From: JBHJGM01 sp050331815
Lineage (GTDB): Bacteria; Verrucomicrobiota; Verrucomicrobiia; Opitutales; JBHJGM01
Assembly (NCBI GenBank): GCA_050331815.1
Contig: JBHJGM010000004.1
Coordinates: 124,001-188,000, forward strand
Direction: 5' to 3'
Length of the DNA stretch: 64,000 bases
Below, in pieces: positions 15,593 through 22,795 of the stretch (position 1 is the stretch's first letter; each line of letters begins with the position of its first letter). A program made the translations under genes and the position numbers. A model generated the notes under the pieces. The model did not search any database and was not told the origin of the DNA. It was given only the letters and a program-made list of their open reading frames with translations.

Positions 15593-17281
15593 CTAACGGT
15601 AGTCATCGACCCAGTCACGATCGGCCTGGGAAAATTTGTCCAGCGGCACGCGCACGTCTTGTCCGTTGGCCATGCGCAAGCGGACGATGTCCCCCTCGAC
15701 CTCAAGCAACGCCGCTTGGATCTGGCGGGACGGATCCTCGGCACTGGTCCAGGCCCGCGCGGGGGCGAGCGGCTGCGGCGTGGAGCCGATGCTCGACGCG
15801 CCGGGCACGTACGTCTCGCCGACGAGCGTGACCATGCTCAGCGCGGGCATCGTGAAGCGGGCCTTGCCGCCGAGCACACCGACGCGTGCGACCTCCTCGA
15901 AGTCTTCTTCTTCGCTGGTGCGGTATTGGGTGAATTCGCTCAAATCACGAACTCCCTCTATTTCCAGCTCGATGTCGCGCTCCGTATTCTCCGGGTTGAT
16001 CAAAACGACCGACAGCTGGCCGTCTTCCGGATGGCGGTAAGCACTGGCCATCACATGCTTGCCACTGGGCTTGGCCTCGATGCGCTTGGCCCCGCGCTCG
16101 ATGGTCCGGGCAAAATGACGCACCGCATGACTTTTCTTGGTCATCGTGTGTCCGACCATGAGGTGATGCTTGCTGCCGTTGCCGGTATCTTCGTGGCCGG
16201 AGATCTGCCAGGGCACAAAGGCGGAGGCGTTTCCGTGCACAAAGCTGTTGTGGATAGCCGCGGCAACACCCTCCAACGGTGCGGGCCACTGGTGCAACCC
16301 GGTGCCGCCCTCGGTGATCCAGTAGGGCTTGCCGTCGTCTTCGATGCTCGCCCAAAACTCCGAAACCGAGCTGGCGGTGTTGTCCTCCAGCTGCCCGTCG
16401 ACGTAGCCGTGTGTGGCCCAGATATCGAGGTGATCCATGGCGTCGCTGCCGCGGATGGCCGCCAGGTAGGGCGGGTTGCCATGCTCGAAATTGTGGCCGG
16501 TCATCGTTTCGGGGCCAAAGATGCGGATGTCGCTCAGGCCTGCGCGATCGAGTCCTTCACCCAGCAGGGCCACGATCTCCGCGTAATCCTCGGCGATCCA
16601 GACGTTGCTCTGAAACGGCTGCGAAAACATGACTTCGTTGCCCGGGCTGATCGCGCTCAGGGCCCCGCCTTCGCTTTCCCAGAGCTTGGCCATCTCCACC
16701 AGCCACTTTACGAAGTGCGGGTAATGCTCCTTGGTCACGTAGTTCTGGGTGGTGCCGTAAGTCAGCGCCGAGATGCCTTGCTTGGGGCGCTGACCGTTGC
16801 GAGGGATGGCCGGGTCGGCGTGTCCCTGGCCGTGGGCTTTCATCCAGCCCGGAGGCGACCAGACCGTGCCGATGATCATCATCTCCGGATTCACCTGTTT
16901 GAGCTTCTGTGCAAACTCTATGAAGACGCGTGGACGGCCCGTACTCGCATCCAGGGAGAAGTTCTCGTGGCTGATTTCCTCCAGCGGCGTGGGGTTGGGC
17001 AGGCTGCCAAAACCCAGTTCGCAGCGCAGGATGTCCAGCCCCATGTCGTCCGCGTAGATTTTGGCCAGTTTCTCGTCGTAGTAAAGACCGGGGAACTGGC
17101 CCCAGCTGATCAGGCAGGTGCCGAATCCATCGATCGTCTGGAAGGTCTTGCCGGCGTCGATTTGAATCTCGGCTGTCTCGGCGGCGTGAACCGCCGGCCG
17201 CGTGGTTACCAGGGCCGTCGCGCCCACCAGAAGCGCGCCGGCGCAGGTTGAGGCAAAGTAACGAGTCGCAGGGGAATTCAT
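15593..17281 (-). CDS. GH30-family glycoside hydrolase with C-terminal SHD1-like module
   Basis: A 562-residue secreted enzyme. The start at the ATG complementary to 17279-17281 puts a Sec signal at residues 1-34 (ending AVHA). The GH30 (beta/alpha)8 catalytic domain begins FQTIDGFGTCLISW. The acid/base glutamate is in AISPGNEVM (Glu216) and the nucleophile in YWITEGGTG (Glu324). A beta-sandwich follows, with HVMASAYRHPEDGQLSVVLI. The last 50 residues (RAWTSAEDPSRQIQAALLEV to LDKFSQADRDWVDDYR) resemble the SHD1 module seen on many planctomycete and verrucomicrobial exported proteins. Likely activity: a beta-glucosidase, glucosylceramidase or related exo-glycosidase. The subfamily and substrate are not determined. 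It converges on the aminotransferase gene with only 12 bp between stops. Confidence 0.9.
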   Translation of the reverse strand: MNSPATRYFASTCAGALLVGATALVTTRPAVHAAETAEIQIDAGKTFQTIDGFGTCLISWGQFPGLYYDEKLAKIYADDMGLDILRCELGFGSLPNPTPLEEISHENFSLDASTGRPRVFIEFAQKLKQVNPEMMIIGTVWSPPGWMKAHGQGHADPAIPRNGQRPKQGISALTYGTTQNYVTKEHYPHFVKWLVEMAKLWESEGGALSAISPGNEVMFSQPFQSNVWIAEDYAEIVALLGEGLDRAGLSDIRIFGPETMTGHNFEHGNPPYLAAIRGSDAMDHLDIWATHGYVDGQLEDNTASSVSEFWASIEDDGKPYWITEGGTGLHQWPAPLEGVAAAIHNSFVHGNASAFVPWQISGHEDTGNGSKHHLMVGHTMTKKSHAVRHFARTIERGAKRIEAKPSGKHVMASAYRHPEDGQLSVVLINPENTERDIELEIEGVRDLSEFTQYRTSEEEDFEEVARVGVLGGKARFTMPALSMVTLVGETYVPGASSIGSTPQPLAPARAWTSAEDPSRQIQAALLEVEGDIVRLRMANGQDVRVPLDKFSQADRDWVDDYR

Positions 17282-17362
17282 GCATTCAGTATGAACGCCA
17301 GGGGTTCGCTGACAAGCCATCCCGGCGCGCGCCTGTGTTGCGAGTAATTCATGAATGAGCAA

Positions 17363-17380
17363 CTAACCGCTTACGGTTAG
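17363..17380. promoter_or_regulatory. Candidate operator palindrome between GH30 and MCP genes
   Basis: CTAACCG (17363-17369) and CGGTTAG (17374-17380) form a 7-bp perfect inverted repeat separated by CTTA. It lies 80 bp upstream of the GH30 start and about 125 bp upstream of the chemoreceptor start, in the 225-bp divergent gap. It may be a transcription-factor site. No regulator gene is adjacent, so its owner is unknown. Confidence 0.35.
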
Positions 17381-17506
17381 CTTCCCTTAAATCCTTCAAA
17401 ACGCCTGATTTCGGTTAAAGGTGCAGGGTTACCTAACGATTACAGATTTGTCTGCTGGAGTGCCCCCTGAAGGCTTCAGCACAGGTTGTTTGATTTGGGA
17501 TACATT

Positions 17507-19846
17507 ATGAAACTAAGCACGAAGATTACTCTGGGTTTCAGCGCGGTGGTGGGCCTGACGCTTGTTCTGGGAAGCATCGCCGTCGTTTCCATGAGTTCGG
17601 CGGGCGGCAAGGCCGAAACTATGAAGGATTCGTACCTGCCGGAAGTCGATGTCGCTAACCGCATCGAGCGCTACTCGTCCGCCGCGATGTTCGATCTGCG
17701 TGGCTATGGATTTACTGGTGAGGACAAATTTCTGCGTCAGGGACGCAGCTATCTGGCCGAGACGGCCAAAGCCCTGGATGAGGCCCTGGCGCTGGCCCGC
17801 GAACGCGACCTGCAGGGTCTGGCCAAATCCGCGCAGGAGGCCAAGGACGCCCTGCAAGCCTATCGTGGCGAAGTCGAAGAGACCGTACGTATCAACCAGT
17901 CGATGGACGCCAAGCGGCTGAGCATGGATGCCGCAGCGGCCACCTTTACCGAATCCGCCCAAAAGTTTCTGGAAGGCCAGGAAGCGGCGCTGAAAAGCGA
18001 TTTGGCCGCGCGCCAGGCCAAAATCAACCTGGTTGTCAAAATCATCGAGAACGCCTCGGAGGCGCGTGTGCTCAATTTCAAGGCCCAGGCCAGCGGCGAT
18101 TTGCGCAGCCTGGATCAGGCCGTCAAGCGCATGGAAGGCATCGATTCCCTGTGCGGTCTGCTCAAGGACAAGATGCGCGTGCAGGCAGACCTTGACGGCG
18201 TGGCGGCAATTCTGGACGCCTCGGGCACCTACGCGGGTGCTCTAAATCAATTCCGTGCGGGCCTCGCCCAGAAACTGGCCCAGGACGACCCCCGCCTGCG
18301 CCAGGCGCGCGAACGCATGGATGCCAGCGCGGGCGCCCTGATGCAGCAGTGTCGCACGCTCTTGCAGGCTCAAAACGACGCCCTCACGCAGGACATCAGC
18401 GAGCGCACTTCGAAGATCCGTTACGGCTCGGACATCCTCAACTTGGGCAACGAAACCCGCATCGCGAATTTCAAGGCGCAGGCGTTGCGCGACCCGGAAA
18501 TCCTCCAGCAGGGCCTGGAGAACTTTGACATCATCGCGCGCAGGTATGAGCAGCTCAAGCGCATCACCCGCCTGGAAAAGGACATCGCGCTGATCACTGA
18601 GAAAGAGCAGGCTGGCAACCGCTACCAAACACAGATGCAGGGCTTTCTTGCAGACTGGAGTCGCCTGCGGGAATTGAACGTCCAGCGCGTGGTGACCAGT
18701 TCCAAAATGGTCGAGGCGGCGCAGACCACCGCGGCCAACGCCATGGAGAACCTCAATTCCAAAGCGGGAGAGGTTGATAGCGCTCTGCAGGCCGGTTCTG
18801 GCGTGGTGATTGGCGGCGTGGTGGCCGCGTTGATCACCAGCGTGGTGCTGGGTTATTTCATTGTCAGTAGCATCAGCAAGGCCGTGCGCCGCATCGCCGG
18901 CGACTTGCGCGACTCCAGTAGCCAGGTCACCTCGGCGGCCGGGCAGGTTTCCTCCGGGGCGCAGGACATGGCCAACGGCGCTTCCGAACAGGCCGCCGGC
19001 ATCGAAGAAACCTCTTCCTCCTTGGAAGAGCTGAGTTCGATGACCCACCAGAATTCCGAAAACGCCGGCAAGGCCAGCACCCTGATGGGCGAAAATTCGC
19101 GCCTGGTCGAAGAGGTCAACGCCTCCATGGCCAGCCTCACGCGGCAGATGGCCGAAATCTCCGAGGCCAGCGACGAGATGCAGAAAATCATCAAGACGAT
19201 CGACGAGATCGCCTTTCAAACGAACCTGCTGGCGCTGAACGCCGCCGTCGAAGCAGCTCGCGCGGGCGAAGCCGGAGCCGGGTTTGCGGTGGTTGCCGAC
19301 GAAGTGCGCAGCCTGGCCATGCGTGCCGCCGAGGCCGCCCAGAACACCTCCACGCTCATCGAGACATCCGTGACGAAAATCGGCAACGGCAGCGAAGTGG
19401 TCGAGCGCACCAACGAGGTCTTTGTCCGCGTTGAAGAAGGCGCGCGCCAGGCCGTCGAGCTGGTTGAACAGATTTCCACTGCCTCGCGCGAACAGGCCGC
19501 CGGTCTCGATCAGATCAACAAGGCCATCGCCGACATGGACAAGGTCACCCAGCACACCGCCTCCGGAGCCGAGGAATCCGCTTCCGCCGCGCAGGAGTTG
19601 GCGAGTCAGGCCGACAAGATGTTCGGCTTCGTCAAGGTGCTGGTGGAACTGGTTGACGGACTCTCTGGCGTCAAGGCGATGGAGGCACGCATTGCCGGTT
19701 CCGGAGGTGGCGGGCCCGCGGTGATCCGTCCCGCCCACACGCCGTCAAAACAGGCACCGGTTGCCGCTGGAGGCGAGGGCCACGACGGGTTTTTCCTGAC
19801 CGACGCCCAGCCCGATGACTCGGACACCCAAGTGATTACGCGTTAG
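17507..19846 (+). CDS. Methyl-accepting chemotaxis protein with repeated helical sensor modules
   Basis: A 779-residue receptor starting at the ATG at 17507 (MKLSTKITLGFSAVV). TM1 covers residues 8-30, a long periplasmic helical region runs from about 31 to 425, and TM2 follows (GGVVAALITSVVLGYFIV). The signalling domain carries the highly conserved hairpin tip EIAFQTNLLALNAAVEAA and flanking heptads. The sensor contains at least two copies of a unit of about 131 residues, marked by ARVLNFKAQA (Asn190) and TRIANFKAQA (Asn321). A third, more diverged copy lies near residue 60. It resembles the helical bimodular (HBM) sensor class. No full HAMP domain separates TM2 from the signalling helices. 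The C-terminus lacks a CheR/CheB-docking pentapeptide. No che genes are adjacent. The ligand is unknown. Confidence 0.93.
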   Translation: MKLSTKITLGFSAVVGLTLVLGSIAVVSMSSAGGKAETMKDSYLPEVDVANRIERYSSAAMFDLRGYGFTGEDKFLRQGRSYLAETAKALDEALALARERDLQGLAKSAQEAKDALQAYRGEVEETVRINQSMDAKRLSMDAAAATFTESAQKFLEGQEAALKSDLAARQAKINLVVKIIENASEARVLNFKAQASGDLRSLDQAVKRMEGIDSLCGLLKDKMRVQADLDGVAAILDASGTYAGALNQFRAGLAQKLAQDDPRLRQARERMDASAGALMQQCRTLLQAQNDALTQDISERTSKIRYGSDILNLGNETRIANFKAQALRDPEILQQGLENFDIIARRYEQLKRITRLEKDIALITEKEQAGNRYQTQMQGFLADWSRLRELNVQRVVTSSKMVEAAQTTAANAMENLNSKAGEVDSALQAGSGVVIGGVVAALITSVVLGYFIVSSISKAVRRIAGDLRDSSSQVTSAAGQVSSGAQDMANGASEQAAGIEETSSSLEELSSMTHQNSENAGKASTLMGENSRLVEEVNASMASLTRQMAEISEASDEMQKIIKTIDEIAFQTNLLALNAAVEAARAGEAGAGFAVVADEVRSLAMRAAEAAQNTSTLIETSVTKIGNGSEVVERTNEVFVRVEEGARQAVELVEQISTASREQAAGLDQINKAIADMDKVTQHTASGAEESASAAQELASQADKMFGFVKVLVELVDGLSGVKAMEARIAGSGGGGPAVIRPAHTPSKQAPVAAGGEGHDGFFLTDAQPDDSDTQVITR

Positions 19847-19870
19847 GCTGAGCCTCCGCAGCCACTTTCA

Positions 19871-19906
19871 AGCCCGGTCTTCCCGCAGCGGTGACCGGGC
19901 TTTTTC
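19871..19906 (+). terminator. Rho-independent terminator after the chemoreceptor gene
   Basis: A 9-bp perfect stem, AGCCCGGTC (19871-19879) with GACCGGGCT (19893-19901), is followed by a T run. It sits 24 bp past the chemoreceptor stop codon and isolates that gene from the downstream STAS-like protein. Confidence 0.9.
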
Positions 19907-20067
19907 GTAGGGTGAGACCCGGGCAATTGTTACAGCCAGGTGTCGAAAGAGGCTTGTGTGTGGCTACGCAAAGATTAGTATGTTGGGTTTCTTAAAAAGG
20001 AAATTTCGGTTTCCAGAAACCCTTGAACGCGCCCGTCCCTGCTGCGCGGGGCCTTGCGCCGCCTCCG

Positions 20068-20457
20068 ATGCCTACCAACCGAGTCAACTCGTTTCTGGCC
20101 CTTGCGGTGCCAGACAATTCGCAGCCCGAAGCGGTTGCCTACCGCACGGAACTCGCCTCGCGGACCGATGGTTCGCGCGAGTGCCGTTTGTCCGTCCTGA
20201 GCGGTTTCTGCCTGTCGTCCTTTGAGGGCTTCGACCGCGCGCTGGGGGAGATCGCCGCTGCGCGCCCGCAGCAAACCGTCATCAACCTGACGGAAATGCC
20301 CAACCCGCCGGCCTACCTGGTGCACCTGCTGGATACCTTCATCGTGGCCCTCAAGCGCAACGGGGGAAAGGTGACGATGCTGCTCCCGGCCTACGGCGAC
20401 CGCGTGCTGTTTACGAAGACCGGCTCGCGTCCGCCCTTCGATTTCAGCGCCTGTTGA
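20068..20457 (+). CDS. Putative degenerate STAS-fold protein
   Basis: A 129-residue protein from the ATG at 20068; an upstream in-frame TTG at 20023 would add 15 residues. The strand/helix order (ECRLSVLSGFCLSSFEGF, QQTVINLTEMPNPPAYLVHL, KRNGGKVTMLLPAYGDRVLF, GSRPPFDF) follows the STAS (anti-anti-sigma) fold. In STAS proteins a Ser or Thr sits after the 'D-x-x-x-I-D' strand and is phosphorylated; here that place reads PNPPAY, so the switch residue appears lost. The assignment rests on pattern similarity only. It could be a partner of the neighbouring chemoreceptor or a solitary gene. Confidence 0.5.
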   Translation: MPTNRVNSFLALAVPDNSQPEAVAYRTELASRTDGSRECRLSVLSGFCLSSFEGFDRALGEIAAARPQQTVINLTEMPNPPAYLVHLLDTFIVALKRNGGKVTMLLPAYGDRVLFTKTGSRPPFDFSAC

Positions 20458-20668
20458 AGCCCTGCCTTGCGCCCGGGGCTGCGGCGGGTGCCTGGCTCCG
20501 TGATGGTAAGATAAACCCGGCTGGCGCTTGAGGTTGCCCGCCCTGCGCGGGGCTTTGTCTCATGCGCGGGAGAGTTCATGTCGCGACGCCGGGGCTTGCC
20601 TCACCCGGGTCGGTCGGACCAAATAGCGTCCTTTGTCTTGGATACTGCATAACTTTTAAGGACGATCG

Positions 20669-22171
20669 ATGGCTGCTAAACCCAGAAACATTCTCTTCAT
20701 CACCGCCGATGAAATGCGTGGCGATGCGCCTTCCTTCATGGGCAACCCCGATTGCCAAATGCCGCGGCTGGATGCGCTCGCCGCTCGTGGCAGCGTTCTT
20801 GAAAAGCACTTTTGCGTCTTCCCCAAGTGCGTGCCCAGCCGCGTCTCGATGCATACGGGTCGCTACACGCATACCGAGGGATACCGCTCCGTGATGGGTG
20901 ACAACCACATGCCCCGAGGTCAGCCGAACATGCTGGAGCAACTGCGTGAGGCGCACGGTTACGAGACCTGCATGTTTGGCCTGAATCACGTGTTTGAAAG
21001 CGACTGGTTCTACGGCGACAACGAACCCTTCCAGGGTGCGGTGGATTACCACTCGTTCATCAATGGCCCCTTGCGCGAGATGGCCATGCAGCCGCGCACG
21101 TATCCGCCGCGCGACCCGCAGGGCCCGCCCGTGCTGGAGGAACTGGATGTCGATTACGGGGGTTGCGCCACCGGTACGAAGGAAGGCTTTCTCGACGAAA
21201 ACCGTTGTGACCAGGCCATCCATTATCTGGCAAATCTGCGCAACCCGGACAAGCCCTTCTTCCTGCAGCTGAACATCAGCAAGCCGCACCCCATTTACGA
21301 GGTCTGCGAGCCGTATTACTCGATGTACGACCGGGCCGCGCTGACGCCCTTCCCGCACGAACTTCCCCAAAACGCGCCCCTGCCGCTACGGGCTCAGCGT
21401 ACACATCGCCTCGGTGAGACGGTTTCCGAGGAAGTGTTGCGCGAGCTGCAGGCGGTGTACTACGGCATGTGCAGCTTTGTGGACCACCACATTGGGCGCG
21501 TCTTGGACTGCCTGCAGCAGCAGGGCCTCGAAGACGAAACGCTGGTCATCTTTACCTCCGACCACGGCGACTTTGCGGGCCAGTACGGCATTAACGAAAA
21601 GTGGGACACAATGATGACGGATTGCCTCCTGCACGTGCCCTTTGTCATCGCCGGGCCTGGCATCCCGGAAGGAAAGCGCTTTGGCGCGTTGACCGAGCAG
21701 GTTGACCTGCCCGCGACCTGGTTCGAGTACCTGGGCCTGGAAAATCAGGACCCGCACTGGCACTGGCACGGAGAAAGTCTTTTGCCGGTGCTGGAGGGGC
21801 AGCCAGGCAAGGGGGCGGTCTTTGCTGATGGCGGCCACGAAGCACCGATGCGCGCGCGGTTTGACCGGCCCGCCTGGGAGGAGAAGGGTGGACGCCGCAT
21901 CAAAGCTACCGGCGGCAAACAGCTCACCTATCAGGAGGCGCCCGATGCCATGGCCCGCGCTAAAATGATCCGTACCCAGGAATGGAAACTGGTGGTGCGT
22001 GAAATCGGCGGCAACGAGCTTTACCACCTGACCGAGGATCGCTGGGAGTTGAAGAACCTCTACGGTCAACCGGGCACCGAGTCCATCACGCTCGAGTTGC
22101 AGCGAGGCTTGCTCGAATGGTGCCTGCGTACCGATACCGATCGCCCCTACATTCAGAATGTCGGAGCCTAA
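20669..22171 (+). CDS. Sulfatase (formylglycine-dependent, type I)
   Basis: A 500-residue sulfatase starting MAAKPRNILFITADEMRG. The Cys-type activation motif CVPSRVSMHTGR begins at Cys54, which must be converted to formylglycine by a maturase encoded elsewhere. The N-terminal metal ligands (TADEM) and the C-terminal ones (FTSDHGDF) are present, and a substrate-side KWD follows in INEKWDTMM. No signal peptide is visible, so this copy would be cytoplasmic unless the start is wrong. Sulfatases are greatly expanded in marine Verrucomicrobiota that degrade sulfated polysaccharides. It stands alone between the STAS-like gene and the Kef pair, with an 87-bp gap after it. Confidence 0.93.
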   Translation: MAAKPRNILFITADEMRGDAPSFMGNPDCQMPRLDALAARGSVLEKHFCVFPKCVPSRVSMHTGRYTHTEGYRSVMGDNHMPRGQPNMLEQLREAHGYETCMFGLNHVFESDWFYGDNEPFQGAVDYHSFINGPLREMAMQPRTYPPRDPQGPPVLEELDVDYGGCATGTKEGFLDENRCDQAIHYLANLRNPDKPFFLQLNISKPHPIYEVCEPYYSMYDRAALTPFPHELPQNAPLPLRAQRTHRLGETVSEEVLRELQAVYYGMCSFVDHHIGRVLDCLQQQGLEDETLVIFTSDHGDFAGQYGINEKWDTMMTDCLLHVPFVIAGPGIPEGKRFGALTEQVDLPATWFEYLGLENQDPHWHWHGESLLPVLEGQPGKGAVFADGGHEAPMRARFDRPAWEEKGGRRIKATGGKQLTYQEAPDAMARAKMIRTQEWKLVVREIGGNELYHLTEDRWELKNLYGQPGTESITLELQRGLLEWCLRTDTDRPYIQNVGA

Positions 22172-22258
22172 GCGACGCACCCGTCTGCGAATGTTTCCGG
22201 GTGGGGGCGGGCCTGGCTCCACGCTTGCGGCGGCGGACAAGGCAACCATGTTCGAAGC

Positions 22259-22795
22259 ATGGCCAGTTCCGTCCTGATTCTCTTTGCGCACCCGGCGTAC
22301 GAACGCTCCCGCGCCCAGCGAGCCTTGTTGAAAGGGCTGCAGGGACTGGAGGGCGTCCAGGTGCACGATTTGTATGAGGCCTATCCGGACTTTGCCATCG
22401 ACGTGCCCCGCGAACAGAAACTGCTGGAAGCGCACGCGACGGTCATTTTTCAGTTTCCCATGTTTTGGTACTCCACCCCGGCAATTCTCAAAGAATGGCA
22501 GGACCTGGTGCTGGAGCACGGCTGGGCCTACGGCACCGGCGGGAACGCCCTGCAGGGTAAGCGCTTCGTCTGCGCCACCAGTACCGGGGGCGGGCTGCAA
22601 AGCTACACAGCCACTGGTGGCAACCGCCATACCATCGCGCAGCTGCTGCGCCCGCTGGAGCAGACCGCCTATCTGTGTGGGATGCAGCCGCAAGAGCCCT
22701 TCGTAGTTTACGGCACGCACAATCTGACGGATGCCGAACTGAAAGAAGCCGCCGCTCGCTACCGCGCGCTGCTGGAAGGCTGGTCCGGCGCATGA
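22259..22795 (+). CDS. KefF-type flavodoxin-fold NAD(P)H oxidoreductase
   Basis: A 178-residue flavodoxin-like protein of the KefF/MdaB/NQO group: SSVLILFAHPAYERSRAQR at the FMN/FAD site, FQFPMFWYSTPAILKEWQD (typical of this group), and TSTGGGLQSYTATGGNRHT near the active-site loop. In E. coli KefF is the ancillary subunit that activates the K+ efflux antiporter KefC and also reduces quinones. The gene overlaps the downstream Kef antiporter gene by 4 bp (ATGA), which supports the same partnership here. Confidence 0.88.
   Translation: MASSVLILFAHPAYERSRAQRALLKGLQGLEGVQVHDLYEAYPDFAIDVPREQKLLEAHATVIFQFPMFWYSTPAILKEWQDLVLEHGWAYGTGGNALQGKRFVCATSTGGGLQSYTATGGNRHTIAQLLRPLEQTAYLCGMQPQEPFVVYGTHNLTDAELKEAAARYRALLEGWSGA

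Noticed and set aside
15659..17251. 530-residue plus-strand frame over the GH30 gene
   Set aside because: Shadow of the GH30 reading frame, which has catalytic motifs and a signal peptide.
20536..20552. GC-rich inverted repeat after the STAS-like gene
   Set aside because: Only 5 bp of clean stem and a short T run; too weak to call a terminator.
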